Shown here piece after piece: positions 18,428-27,648 of a stretch of 64,000 bases of DNA. Positions within the stretch are counted from its first letter, which is position 1. Each line of letters opens with the position of its first letter. A program made the translations under genes and the position numbers. Source of the DNA: Khoudiadiopia massiliensis (lineage in GTDB: Bacteria; Bacillota; Clostridia; Tissierellales; Peptoniphilaceae); contig OKQS01000003.1 in NCBI GenBank assembly GCA_900290095.1, positions 62,001 through 126,000 on the forward strand. The letters run 5' to 3'. Below the pieces are notes generated by a model. It was not told the origin of the DNA and did no database searches. It saw only the letters and a list, made by a program, of their open reading frames with translations.

Positions 18428-19105
18428 CTAGTTCCTTGTATCGCTGATTATACGACCGTCACTGATCTCTATGATCCTGTCACAGGCATTGGCAATTTCA
18501 GGGTTATGGGTGATTATAAGCGTGGTCTGCTTATAATCCCTGTTCCTATTCCTGAGTATTGAAATGATCTCATCGCTGGCCTTTGAGTCAAGGTTTCCCG
18601 TAGGCTCATCCGCCAGGAGGATCTCCGGCTTATTAGCAAGGGCCCTGGCAATGGATGTCCTCTGCTGCTCCCCGCCTGAAAGCTGGTTTGGAAGATTGCC
18701 CCTTCTTTTCCTGAGTCCTACTAAGTCCAATAGGTTGTCCAACTCTTCCTTTTTAAGCTGCCTACCGTCCAATCTTCTTGATATTGATATGTTTTCTTCA
18801 ACGGTTAGGGTCGGTATAAGGTTGTAAAACTGGTAGACCAGGCCCACTTGCCTTCTCCTGTAAATGGCAAGCTGGTCAGTTGTCAATTTCGATATGTCCT
18901 TGCCTCCCACAAATATTGTTCCGGAATCAGGCCTGTCAACTCCTCCGAGCAGGTGGATAAGGGTTGATTTACCTGAGCCCGAAGCTCCTACTATTGCCGT
19001 AAATTCTCCCCTCTCCACTGAAAAACTCACATTGTCACATGCCAAAACCTTGCTATCCCCGCTCCCGTAAGACTTGCAAAGATTCTTTACTTCAAGTATT
19101 TCCAT
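18428..19105 (-). CDS. ABC transporter ATPase (MacB/LolD type)
   Basis: A 225-residue ATPase. Walker A GASGSGKST is near residue 40, the Q-loop segment VYQFYNLIPTLTV follows, signature [15 protein letters not shown] is near residue 141, Walker B LLADEPTGNLDS near residue 163 and switch ITHNPEI near residue 199. It belongs to the subfamily that pairs with FtsX-type permeases and drives mechanotransmission or export. It is the first gene of the operon with permease, response regulator and kinase. Confidence 0.92.
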   Translation of the reverse strand: MEILEVKNLCKSYGSGDSKVLACDNVSFSVERGEFTAIVGASGSGKSTLIHLLGGVDRPDSGTIFVGGKDISKLTTDQLAIYRRRQVGLVYQFYNLIPTLTVEENISISRRLDGRQLKKEELDNLLDLVGLRKRRGNLPNQLSGGEQQRTSIARALANKPEILLADEPTGNLDSKASDEIISILRNRNRDYKQTTLIITHNPEIANACDRIIEISDGRIISDTRN

Positions 19106-19195
19106 AATTTCCTCCCACTAATACTAAATGTCTTGGATTATTTTTCTTTTCGCCTATATATTAGCAAGCCAACATTACAAGTAAGTGACATGAGC

Positions 19196-19224
19196 TTGAC
19201 ATTGATATTAAGTAAGTTTACTTT
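19196..19224 (+). promoter_or_regulatory. Sigma-A type promoter of pepC with an overlapping palindrome
   Basis: TTGACA (19196-19201), a 17-base spacer and TACTTT (19219-19224) form a good vegetative promoter 68 bases before the pepC ATG. The perfect inverted repeat AAGTAA-GT-TTACTT (19210-19223) covers the spacer end and the -10 box, the position of a repressor operator. Confidence 0.6.
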
Positions 19225-19291
19225 AGTTAATATACGCTGAATTAAAATATTTTTTAACTACATTTTAATCGAATATAGTAAGGAGAAAAAT

Positions 19292-20614
19292 ATGAATCAA
19301 GAAACAATTAAAAAGTTTCAGGACCGCTTTGACAAGGATCCCAAATCACAGGCCGCAAAGAATGCTATTGCCAAGGTCGGTTTTGAAGAGGCTTCATTTA
19401 ATAATGAGATTCTCAAAGACCACAACTTCCTCTTCTCTGATGAGACCGAGAGGGGCGACATTACAAACCAGAAAAAATCCGGTCGTTGCTGGATGTTCGC
19501 TTCTTTGAACGTAGCCCGCGTAGACGTTATGAAGAAGCTCAATTTAAAGACATTTGAGCTGTCACAAAGCTATACCTTCTTCTGGGACAAGCTTGAGAAG
19601 GCAAATTACTTCCTTGAGAATATCTTAAAAACCCTTGATGAGGATCGGGACTCAAGGCTTCTGCACCACCTGCTGGCCGCTCCCCTCCAGGACGGAGGCC
19701 AATGGGATATGTTCAAGCATATACTGAAAAAATACGGAATTGTTCCGAAAAGTGTAATGCTCGAGACTTTCAGCTCCTCAAATTCAAACACCATGGTCGA
19801 CCTTATGACTTCAAGACTTCGCGAAGATGCCTGCATGATCCGTAGAAAATATAAGGAAGGCCAATCTGTAGACCAACTCAGGGCTGAGAAAGAAGAAATG
19901 CTCTATGAAATATACAATATTTTGGTAAAGGGTCTTGGCCAGCCGCCCACAAGTTTTGATTTCGAATACAGGGATAAAGATGATAAGTTCCACAGGATCA
20001 GCAACATAAGTCCCAAAGAATTCTTCGACAAGTATGTCGGTTGGGACCTGGATTCCAAGATCTCATTAATAAATGCTCCCACTGAGGATAAGCCCTATGG
20101 AAAGGCCTACACGGTTGAATACCTTGGTAGCATTTATGAAGCCGACCCCGTCCGTTATGTAAACGTGCCAATGGAAGATCTCAAAGAGTCAGCCATCAGG
20201 TCTATTAAAGACGGAAATCCGGTTTGGTTCGGCTGTGATGTGGGCAAGATGCTTGAGAGAAAACAGGGCATTATGGACCTCCACACATTTGACTATGAGG
20301 AGACCCTGGGCTTCAAGTCCGAGTTCACAAAGGCCGAGAGGCTTGACTACTCTGAATCTGTCCTGACCCATGCCATGGTCCTGGTCGGTGTCGATCTTGA
20401 CGAAAACGGCAAGCCTCTAAAATGGAAGGTTGAAAACTCCTGGGGTGATGAGAGCGGTGACAAGGGGATCTTCTCCATGTCAGATGCCTGGATGGACCAG
20501 TTCACCTACCAGATAATGGTTGACAGGAAATACGTCGATGAAAAATGGCTAAAGGCCTATGACGGACCTTTGACCAAGCTGGCTCCATGGGACCCTATCG
20601 GCTCCCTTGCTTAA
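19292..20614 (+). CDS. pepC: Aminopeptidase C / bleomycin hydrolase family (peptidase C1B)
   Basis: A 440-residue papain-like cytoplasmic aminopeptidase, the usual length for the family. The active-site Cys lies in KKSGRCWMFASLN near residue 68. The catalytic His is in LTHAMVLVGVD near residue 365 and the Asn in VENSWGDESG near residue 387. Members form hexameric barrels and trim peptides from the N-terminus. Purifying features such as a signal peptide are absent. AAGGAG precedes the ATG. It is monocistronic, with its own promoter and terminator. Confidence 0.93.
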   Translation: MNQETIKKFQDRFDKDPKSQAAKNAIAKVGFEEASFNNEILKDHNFLFSDETERGDITNQKKSGRCWMFASLNVARVDVMKKLNLKTFELSQSYTFFWDKLEKANYFLENILKTLDEDRDSRLLHHLLAAPLQDGGQWDMFKHILKKYGIVPKSVMLETFSSSNSNTMVDLMTSRLREDACMIRRKYKEGQSVDQLRAEKEEMLYEIYNILVKGLGQPPTSFDFEYRDKDDKFHRISNISPKEFFDKYVGWDLDSKISLINAPTEDKPYGKAYTVEYLGSIYEADPVRYVNVPMEDLKESAIRSIKDGNPVWFGCDVGKMLERKQGIMDLHTFDYEETLGFKSEFTKAERLDYSESVLTHAMVLVGVDLDENGKPLKWKVENSWGDESGDKGIFSMSDAWMDQFTYQIMVDRKYVDEKWLKAYDGPLTKLAPWDPIGSLA

Positions 20615-20643
20615 TCAGGACCCAATAAGATTTAAGAAAGATA

Positions 20644-20690
20644 AAGACCGGCTGGTCCCCATGATCAGCCGGTCTTCTTCTTTTTTTCCT
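20644..20690. terminator. Hairpin terminator between pepC and the acyl carrier protein gene
   Basis: AAGACCGGCTGGT (20644-20656) pairs with ATCAGCCGGTCTT (20664-20676) with one wobble pair, followed by CTTCTTTTTTTCC. It lies between convergent genes. The upstream side is A-rich (AAGAAAGATAA), so it may work in both directions. Confidence 0.8.
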
Positions 20691-20714
20691 TATATTGTTT
20701 GTTCTAATTTAGAC

Positions 20715-20957
20715 TTAAGCCAAGATTCCTTCAAGATAATCTATAATGTCTGAGACAGTATGGAGGTCCTCAAAGCCGTCATCAGCCATCTCAAAGTCCA
20801 ACTCGTCTTCTAGGGCCATGGCTATCTCGACCCCGTCAAGCGAATCCGCTCCCAGGTCTTCCTCAAGCCTGCTGTCCTCATTGATCTGTGCCGGATCGAT
20901 GTCCAGGGTTTCAGCAATAACTTCCTTCAAGACTTCTAAAATTTCCACTCTTTCCAT
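20715..20957 (-). CDS. acpP: Acyl carrier protein
   Basis: An 80-residue acidic four-helix protein. The phosphopantetheine attachment Ser is in GADSLDGVEI near residue 38. It carries growing acyl chains on the prosthetic group in fatty-acid synthesis, or in another acyl-transfer pathway. It stands alone, away from fab genes, so it may be a second acyl carrier protein. AAGGAG lies 6 bases before the ATG. Confidence 0.88.
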   Translation of the reverse strand: MERVEILEVLKEVIAETLDIDPAQINEDSRLEEDLGADSLDGVEIAMALEDELDFEMADDGFEDLHTVSDIIDYLEGILA

Positions 20958-21087
20958 ACCTGACTCCTTGCATATATTTTTATTTATTATTAGCTGCCGT
21001 CAATATTCTCTATGCCCTGAATTCTAACTATAAAGTCCAAACCGGTCAAGACTCATTTCATCTTTTATAAGCCGGCGAGCTTGAAAC

Positions 21088-21096
21088 TGGTATAAT
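21088..21096 (+). promoter_or_regulatory. Extended -10 promoter (TGG-TATAAT)
   Basis: TGGTATAAT lies 43 bases before the ATG of the DUF4298 gene. The extended TGn motif can make up for the lack of a clear -35 box at 17-base spacing. Confidence 0.5.
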
Positions 21097-21138
21097 AAGA
21101 ACGTATTAATAATAGAGCTTCTTAAGAGAGGAGTTAAA

Positions 21139-21462
21139 ATGGAAAAATCAAATTTAGAAAAACAGCTTAAGAGAATCGACCATATGGAAAAAATATTGGG
21201 CGACCACGGCGATGTAACCGAGCGTTTTGCTCAGAGCCTTGAGGAATTTAAAGAAAGCTATAAGAGATATATTGAACTTTCAAACTATTACAGCTCGGCT
21301 GAATACTTTGACGACTTGAAATTGGAGGAAGAGGGAAAAATCCCCAAAAATATGTCAACAGCCGTTCTTGGAGAGGACTATGTTTACGACCTTATCGGTG
21401 AGAACCGCAATATAATGATAGAGCTCCTGAAATTGGCCGGATTGATGGCTGAGCAGCCATAA
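21139..21462 (+). CDS. DUF4298 family protein
   Basis: A 107-residue acidic, mostly helical protein with no signal or membrane segment. The layout (an N-terminal helix with KRIDHMEKILGDH, then a Glu/Ser-rich helix and EYFDDLKLEEEGKIP) matches DUF4298, a small cytoplasmic family of unknown role in Firmicutes. GAGAGGAG precedes the ATG. The isochorismatase-like gene follows 43 bases later on the same strand. No function can be given. Confidence 0.75.
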   Translation: MEKSNLEKQLKRIDHMEKILGDHGDVTERFAQSLEEFKESYKRYIELSNYYSSAEYFDDLKLEEEGKIPKNMSTAVLGEDYVYDLIGENRNIMIELLKLAGLMAEQP

Positions 21463-21505
21463 TCCGTATTAAATTGTAAAATTTGCCTATTAAGGAGGTC
21501 TTAAA

Positions 21506-22027
21506 ATGCAGGAAGTACTTGTTGTAATTGATATGCAAAATGACTTTATAGACGGTGCCCTTGGGAGTAAGGAGGCCGTTAAAATCGTCCCCTACGTAAT
21601 AGACAAGGTAAAAAATTTTAAGGGCAGGCTTGTCTTTACAAGAGATACCCATGGCAATGATTATATGGAAAAGATGGAAGGAAAGTTCCTGCCTGTTCCC
21701 CACTGCATCAAGGGCAGCCGGGGTTGGGAAATTCAAAAAGATCTGGAGGCTCTGAGAAAAGGGCCGGCAATTGATAAGGTGACTTTCGGATCAAAGGAAT
21801 TGCCCCAAAGGCTGGCAGAGATCAACGAAGAGGAAGAAATTTCCAAAATCACTTTTGTCGGCTTGGACACCGATATCTGTGTGATCTCCAATGCCTTGAT
21901 TACAAAAGCTTTCTTTCCCGAAATTCCCATTGAAGTTGATGCCAAGGGCTGTGCCGGGGTTAGCCCCGACTCCCATAAAAGAGCCTTGGAGGCCATGAAA
22001 GTTTGCCATATCGTAATAAATGAGTAG
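21506..22027 (+). CDS. Isochorismatase-like cysteine hydrolase (nicotinamidase-type)
   Basis: A 173-residue single-domain hydrolase. The catalytic Asp is in VVIDMQNDFIDGALG at residues 5-19, and the nucleophilic Cys is in GLDTDICVISNAL near residue 120. The family includes nicotinamidase, N-carbamoylsarcosine amidase and isochorismatase. The RDTHGNDY segment resembles the metal site of nicotinamidase-like enzymes, but the substrate is not certain. AAGGAGGT precedes the ATG. A terminator overlaps its stop codon. Confidence 0.85.
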   Translation: MQEVLVVIDMQNDFIDGALGSKEAVKIVPYVIDKVKNFKGRLVFTRDTHGNDYMEKMEGKFLPVPHCIKGSRGWEIQKDLEALRKGPAIDKVTFGSKELPQRLAEINEEEEISKITFVGLDTDICVISNALITKAFFPEIPIEVDAKGCAGVSPDSHKRALEAMKVCHIVINE

Positions 22028-22051
22028 GTCCTCGGGATCTACTCTTTTTTT
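22022..22051 (+). terminator. Rho-independent terminator overlapping the hydrolase stop codon
   Basis: GAGTAGGTCC (22022-22031), loop TCG, and GGATCTACTC (22035-22044) are followed by seven T residues. The stem contains the TAG stop of the upstream gene (22025-22027), so termination starts inside the coding end. Confidence 0.85.
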
Positions 22052-22101
22052 ATTAGTTCTTTGATATTTTTGTGATATGTACAGTTCTAAATAATTACTC
22101 T

Positions 22102-22154
22102 ACTATAATTTGCTACTATAATCGTGTGAATTAATAGCTTTTACACTATAATTG
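22102..22154 (+). promoter_or_regulatory. Promoter region with three ACTATAAT copies upstream of the ABC operon
   Basis: ACTATAAT occurs at 22102-22109, 22115-22122 and 22147-22154 in an AT-rich gap. Each contains a perfect TATAAT -10 box. No strong -35 box is evident at the standard spacing, so which copy is used is open. The downstream gene starts at 22231. Confidence 0.4.
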
Positions 22155-22230
22155 ATAATATGTGGAACTTTGATATTTAAAATTTAGTGTTTAATTTCTT
22201 TTTGGCAAAGGAATGTGAAAGTGAGGCCTT

Positions 22231-22932
22231 ATGAGCTTTATAGAGTTTAAAAATGTATATAAGCGTTACAGGAGCGGAGAGACCCAGGTCCTGGCCAACA
22301 ACAACCTGAGTTTTTCAGTTGAGCGCGGTGAGTTCTGCGTTATACTGGGGCCGTCCGGAGCCGGAAAGTCAACAACTTTGAATATACTCGGGGGCCTTGA
22401 CCAAAATGATGAGGGCAAGGTCATTGTTGACGGCAAAAACATCAGTGAATTTGATGACAATCAGCTGACCGGGTACAGGCGCTACCAGATAGGTTTTGTT
22501 TTTCAAAACTATAATCTTATAGGAAATCTTACAGCCAAAGAAAATGTGGAGATGGCCAGCCACCTTGTAAGTGATGCCATGGACCCCATAAAAGCCCTCC
22601 GGGCCGTTGGTTTGGAAGATAAGGCCAATAACTTCCCCGCCCAGCTTTCAGGAGGCGAGCAGCAGAGGGTCTCCATTGCCAGGGGTATGGCAAAAAATCC
22701 CGGCATACTTTTATGCGATGAGCCCACGGGTGCCCTGGACTATGAGACCGGAAAATCAATATTAAAGCAGCTCCATGAAACCGGAAGGAAGACCGGCACC
22801 ACGGTAATTATAGTCACTCATAACTCAGCCATAAAGCCTGTTGCAGACAGGGTCATAGAAATGGTTGACGGCGGCATAAGGAGCATCCGGGTCAATGACC
22901 ATCCCGTGTCTATTGACGAAATAATGTGGTAG
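22231..22932 (+). CDS. ABC transporter ATPase (MacB type)
   Basis: A 233-residue ATPase. Walker [10 protein letters not shown] is near residue 39, the Q-loop region [13 protein letters not shown] follows, signature [15 protein letters not shown] is near residue 139, Walker [13 protein letters not shown] near residue 161 and switch VTHNSAI near residue 196. It is the partner of the giant FtsX-type permease encoded 12 bases downstream. Its small C-terminal tail ([14 protein letters not shown]) is common in this subgroup. Confidence 0.92.
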   Translation: MSFIEFKNVYKRYRSGETQVLANNNLSFSVERGEFCVILGPSGAGKSTTLNILGGLDQNDEGKVIVDGKNISEFDDNQLTGYRRYQIGFVFQNYNLIGNLTAKENVEMASHLVSDAMDPIKALRAVGLEDKANNFPAQLSGGEQQRVSIARGMAKNPGILLCDEPTGALDYETGKSILKQLHETGRKTGTTVIIVTHNSAIKPVADRVIEMVDGGIRSIRVNDHPVSIDEIMW

Positions 22933-22944
22933 GAATTTTATTAA

Positions 22945-25900
22945 ATGACTGAAAAAAATAGGCAATTGAATAATTTTGGTCAGACTTACAGGACCGATTG
23001 GCTTAGGACCATTTGGACCAGCAAGAAGCGTTTTTTGTCGCTCATTATCATGACAATGCTGGGAGCCCTGGTATTTATCGGCTTGATCACGACCGCCCCC
23101 AACATGAGAAAGAATCTTGAAACTTCCATCAGGGGATCAAAGAGGGACAATATAGAGGTCACCTCCTACTTCGGCCTTGACTCGGAAGATAAAAAACTCC
23201 TTGAGGGCCTACCTGACCTGGCAAGCATAGACTATTTTTACCGGGCTGACTTTTACCTGGACGGAGGGGATAAGCCGGTCAGGCTGAATTCCCTGCCTGA
23301 AAACAGCTCCCTCCCATTAGTAAAGGAGGGCCGTCTCCCCCAAAATGACCGGGAAATCCTCATGGACCTGGAGGCGAAAAAGGACGGCATGAAGCTGGGC
23401 CAAGAAATTCGTCTGGTCGATAATGAAAAAGCTGATAAGGAAAGCAAAAAATTAAAGTCCGACAAGACTGATGACTTCGACATAGAAAAGCCTGATATTA
23501 AGAGCCCCTTACCCAGCAAAAAATTAAAAAATGAGATTTTTAAGGTCGTGGGCTTCGCCGAGAGCATCAGCTATCTTTCCACTGAAAACAGGGGTAGGAC
23601 GGAACTTGGCGACGGTAAGATCGATTATTTCGCCTACGCTTTGAAAAGTGTCTTTGAGGCTGACAAGCCCATGGGAGCTATGCTCAAATTCCACAGCCTT
23701 GAGAATTTAAATACATATGACAAGGAATACAGGGACCGTGAGAACACCCTAATTTCAAAACTGGAAGAAGTCCTGAGCAAGAGGCCAAAACAGCTTGAGA
23801 AGGATATAAAGAGTGACCTGGCCAAGAGTATAGATGAGGGAAAGTCAGCCATTGAAAAGGGCTATGCCGATCTTAAAAAGGCAAGAACAGATCTGGAAGA
23901 TGCAAAGAAGGCCCTAAGTGACGGGGAAAAAGACTATAAAAAGGGCAAAAAAGACTACGAAGACGGCCTGGTTAAGGGCAGGAAAAAGCTTGACGATGCC
24001 CAAAAATCCTTGGACAAGGCCTTTGATAAACTGGAAAAAGGCCGGGACGGCTATGATGAAGGCCTGAAAAAATATCAGGACGGTTTAAAAGACTTAAATG
24101 ACAAGAAATCCGAAATAGATGACGGGGCCGCCGAGCTTAAAGACGGTCAGGATAAACTTGATGAGGCAAAAAAGAAGCTCTCCGATCAGGGAGTAAACAG
24201 GTCCTATCTTGAAAGCAACAAATCCAAGGTCCTATCAGGGCTCTCTCAAATAGATGAGGGCTTGGCCAAGATCAATAAGGCCATTGAAGATAGGCCCAAA
24301 AATCTGGCTCTTATAAAAAGTGAGAGAGACAAGCTCCTGGCCATGAAGGCTGAGCTTGAAGGCCAGAAGGCCCAAGCCCAAGAGGGGCTAAAGCAGGTAA
24401 ATGCCGGAATTGATGAGATAAATAAGAATCTTGATGCCTTGAAGAATCTCCCTGCCCTAAAAGCCACACTCGAAGATCTTAAGAATCAGCTGACCCAACT
24501 AAAAGCCCAACTCGATCAACTCAAGGCAGATCCCCAAGGAAATGCCACACAGATAGCCCAACTTGAAGCACAGATTGCCGGCCTTGAAGGTCAAATTGCC
24601 AATATCCAAGACCAGGTCTCAAAACTTGAAATGCTTAAGAACCAAGAAGGCCAACTCAGGGCCAAGCTGGCCCAACTTGAAGCTGAAAAAGCCAAGATTG
24701 AGGCCGGTATTGGTCAAATCGACCGGGGCCTTTCTCAAATAAATGATGGCCTTAAGAAACTTCAGGCCTCTGAAGATCAGCTCCTGGGCCTTGACGGCCA
24801 AAAAAGCGATCTTGAAGGGAAACGCAGCCAAGCCCAAAGCGGCCTCAGGCAGATTGAAGAAGGCCTGGCCGGTTTGGACAAATTGGAAAGCGAAGAAGAA
24901 AAACTAAACAAGGCCAAAAAGGATTTTGATGAGGGTCTTTTTAAATATAATGACGGCCGGGCCAAGCTTGATAAGGCGAAAAAGGACCTGGATGATGCAA
25001 AGAAAAAGCTGGATGACGGCTTCTCAGAATACAACAAAGGCAAAAAAGACCTGTCCCAAGGAATCAAGGACTACGATTCTGGAAAATTGAAGGGTCTTAA
25101 AAAGCTTAATGAGGCCTGGGCCGACCTGAAAAAGGGAAGGGCCGACTATGAAGATGGCCTTAAAAAATATGAAGAAAAGGCTCCCCAAGCCGAGATCGAC
25201 CTTGCAGATGGGCAAAGGGACCTGGATAAGGCTGAAAAAGACCTTGAAGAGCTCGAGGTTCCCGAATACTCTGTAAAGGGACGCTATGGGGACAACCTCC
25301 TCTACGCCTACATTGACGGGGCAAATAACATGGATGCCATGACCCTTATCTTCCCCGTGGTCTTCTATCTGATCGCCATGCTCATAACCATGACAACCAC
25401 ATCAAGGATGGTTGAGGAGGAGAGGGGCCAGATCGGAACCATGAAGGCTCTGGGCTACAACAAGAATTTTATAGCCTCCAAATATCTGGTCTATTCCGGC
25501 CTGGCTGCAACTATAGGAACCGGCCTTGGAATAGTTGTGGGCTATAAGATGCTCATGCCCATTATAGTTAAGGCCTATTCGTTTGGAATCAACCTCCTCT
25601 ATCCCCTGAGCTTTTCAATAAGCCCCCTCCATATCCTTATAGCCCTGCTTATAGGACTGGGCCTGACCCTTTTGACCGCCGCCTACTCCAGCAGCAACAC
25701 TTTAAGGCAGAGGGCCGCCCGGCTCATGAAGGCCAAGCCGCCTAAAAAGGGCAACAGGATCTTTTTGGAGAGGATAAAGCCGGTCTGGAAGAGGATGGGC
25801 TTTATGAGAAAGATCACCATGAGAAATATCACGGTGAAAAAGAGCCGGATGTTTATGACCATACTTGGAGTTATGGGCTGCTCATCGCTTATAATCATGG

Positions 25901-26928
25901 GCTTCGGCTTGAAATCCTCCATAAGCAACATGCTGTATAAGCAGTTCCACGTCCTGGACTCCTATGATGTCTCCATCGTTTATGACAACAAAGCTGACGC
26001 CGAGGATATCAGTGACTTGAAAAAGTTGCTCCATTCTAAAAAAATCAGCTCCGCCCCCTACTATGCCCAACTTGCAAGCTTCATCAATGCAGACGGCAAC
26101 CAGGAGACTGTTTCCATCATGGTACCTTTCGACGAGGAGGCCTTTGAAAATCTCCGCTTAATTAGGGAGAGGAAATCACGAAAAGAGCTGACGATTCCAA
26201 AGGACGGTGCTTTGGCTTCGGAGAGACTCTATATGAGCCTCAAAGACTCGGACGGGGCTTTAACGGTCAAGGACCTCATAGGCCATAAATATGACCTTAA
26301 AATAGTTAAAAAGATAGAAAACTACATTGGCAACCTGATTATTATGAGCCCGGAGAACTATGAGAAATATTTTGATAAAAAGATCGAGGAAAATGCCCTT
26401 CTGGTCAAGTTTGAAGATATGGAGGATTGGAAGGATATAAAGGATGAGGTTAGGGATAATCCCGCCGTTCAAACAAGCCAGGAGATGACAGATACCCTGG
26501 AAAATGTAAACCGGCTTATGGCCTCACTGGACATAATAGTCGTGGTCATAATACTCATCTCTTCGGCCCTGGCCTTTGTGGTCCTCTTTAACCTCACCAA
26601 CCTTAACGTTTCCGAAAGGAAGAGGGAGCTCTCGACCATCAAGGTCCTGGGCTTTACCGACAAGGAAGTTACTGAGTATATATACAGAGAAACCTTTATT
26701 CTAACCCTGATAGGGATCATATTCGGCCTGGCCTGCGGCAAAGGGATCCACTACATGATATGTATGGTCCTTTCACCCCAAGGCATCCTTATAGACCCCC
26801 ACCTGGTCCTGTCGGCCTTCCTGATAGGTTCAGCCATAACCATGGTCTTCTCCATCATAGTTATGCTTATAATTCACAGGCAGCTGAAAGAGGTCGATAT
26901 GGTCGAGGCCCTGAAGGCGGATGAATAG
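22945..26928 (+). CDS. Giant FtsX-like ABC permease with long extracellular coiled coil
   Basis: A 1327-residue protein. A membrane helix lies near residues 32-54, then an extracellular domain to ~285. A charged, Lys/Asp/Glu/Leu-rich segment at ~287-770 is predicted to form very long coiled coils, with recurring KKxLDDGxxxYxKGKKDL-like units at both ends. FtsX helix blocks follow at ~795-920 (EEERGQIGTMKALGYN) and ~1195-1315 (SERKRELSTIKVLGF). Related putative YhgE/Pip-like or FtsX permeases carry similar insertions. It forms a transporter with the preceding ATPase. The substrate is unknown. Its end overlaps the Nudix gene by 8 bases. Confidence 0.9.
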   Translation: MTEKNRQLNNFGQTYRTDWLRTIWTSKKRFLSLIIMTMLGALVFIGLITTAPNMRKNLETSIRGSKRDNIEVTSYFGLDSEDKKLLEGLPDLASIDYFYRADFYLDGGDKPVRLNSLPENSSLPLVKEGRLPQNDREILMDLEAKKDGMKLGQEIRLVDNEKADKESKKLKSDKTDDFDIEKPDIKSPLPSKKLKNEIFKVVGFAESISYLSTENRGRTELGDGKIDYFAYALKSVFEADKPMGAMLKFHSLENLNTYDKEYRDRENTLISKLEEVLSKRPKQLEKDIKSDLAKSIDEGKSAIEKGYADLKKARTDLEDAKKALSDGEKDYKKGKKDYEDGLVKGRKKLDDAQKSLDKAFDKLEKGRDGYDEGLKKYQDGLKDLNDKKSEIDDGAAELKDGQDKLDEAKKKLSDQGVNRSYLESNKSKVLSGLSQIDEGLAKINKAIEDRPKNLALIKSERDKLLAMKAELEGQKAQAQEGLKQVNAGIDEINKNLDALKNLPALKATLEDLKNQLTQLKAQLDQLKADPQGNATQIAQLEAQIAGLEGQIANIQDQVSKLEMLKNQEGQLRAKLAQLEAEKAKIEAGIGQIDRGLSQINDGLKKLQASEDQLLGLDGQKSDLEGKRSQAQSGLRQIEEGLAGLDKLESEEEKLNKAKKDFDEGLFKYNDGRAKLDKAKKDLDDAKKKLDDGFSEYNKGKKDLSQGIKDYDSGKLKGLKKLNEAWADLKKGRADYEDGLKKYEEKAPQAEIDLADGQRDLDKAEKDLEELEVPEYSVKGRYGDNLLYAYIDGANNMDAMTLIFPVVFYLIAMLITMTTTSRMVEEERGQIGTMKALGYNKNFIASKYLVYSGLAATIGTGLGIVVGYKMLMPIIVKAYSFGINLLYPLSFSISPLHILIALLIGLGLTLLTAAYSSSNTLRQRAARLMKAKPPKKGNRIFLERIKPVWKRMGFMRKITMRNITVKKSRMFMTILGVMGCSSLIIMGFGLKSSISNMLYKQFHVLDSYDVSIVYDNKADAEDISDLKKLLHSKKISSAPYYAQLASFINADGNQETVSIMVPFDEEAFENLRLIRERKSRKELTIPKDGALASERLYMSLKDSDGALTVKDLIGHKYDLKIVKKIENYIGNLIIMSPENYEKYFDKKIEENALLVKFEDMEDWKDIKDEVRDNPAVQTSQEMTDTLENVNRLMASLDIIVVVIILISSALAFVVLFNLTNLNVSERKRELSTIKVLGFTDKEVTEYIYRETFILTLIGIIFGLACGKGIHYMICMVLSPQGILIDPHLVLSAFLIGSAITMVFSIIVMLIIHRQLKEVDMVEALKADE

Positions 26929-27535
26929 GATGAAAGAATATTATCAGAAGAGAAAAATCGGCCTGACCGGGCCCAATATAAAAAAAGAATATTCGGTCCT
27001 GGTCCCGATTTTGTTAGATGGCGGCCGCCCCTCCCTGCTTTTTCAAGTGAGGTCGGCCCGGCTCTCAGTCCAACCGGGAGAGATCTCTTTTCCCGGCGGA
27101 GCCTTGGAAAGAGGCGAGGATCCCGACCGAGCCGCTGTCAGGGAAGCTTCCGAGGAGCTCCTCATTGATCCTGGAAATATAAAAATCCTCCTTGACGGGG
27201 ATATTGATCTTTCCTATACAGGAAGGCTCGTCCACACCTACATAGGCCTGATCAAGGACTACCCCGGAACCTACAATCCTTCAGAGGTGGCCTCGATCTT
27301 TACTATCTCTTTTGATGAGCTTTTGACAATGCAAGCCCGGGTTTGTTATAGCAAGCTGCTAATGGAGCCTGACCCGGATTTTCCCTTTGAAAAGATCCCC
27401 GGCGGCAGGGACTACGAGTTTTTGCAGGGCCTTGAGAGGATGATCTTTTATGAATATGAAGACAAGCTTATCTGGGGGCTGACTGCCAGAATTCTCGAAG
27501 CGTCCCTCCCCCTTATAGAAAAATATATCCTATGA
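26921..27535 (+). CDS. Nudix hydrolase, coenzyme A pyrophosphatase type
   Basis: A 204-residue protein. The Nudix box is GGALERGEDPDRAAVREASEELLI near residue 60 (shown in part: REASEEL). It is preceded by the UPF0035-like motif LLFQVRSARLSVQPGEISFPGG typical of CoA pyrophosphatases. Those enzymes split CoA and its derivatives to phosphopantetheine and 3',5'-ADP in the cytoplasm. The first ATG overlaps the permease stop; a second in-frame ATG at 26930 is also possible. Its link to the ABC system is probably only transcriptional. Confidence 0.85.
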   Translation: MNRMKEYYQKRKIGLTGPNIKKEYSVLVPILLDGGRPSLLFQVRSARLSVQPGEISFPGGALERGEDPDRAAVREASEELLIDPGNIKILLDGDIDLSYTGRLVHTYIGLIKDYPGTYNPSEVASIFTISFDELLTMQARVCYSKLLMEPDPDFPFEKIPGGRDYEFLQGLERMIFYEYEDKLIWGLTARILEASLPLIEKYIL

Positions 27536-27648
27536 TATATTGTCCGGTTTTGTAAAAACCCTGGTACTTGTTAAAGTTTTTTAAATTTTGTAGAAATGCT
27601 GTATAATTAGCCTTGAATATCAGGAATTATATTTTAAGGAGCAAAATT

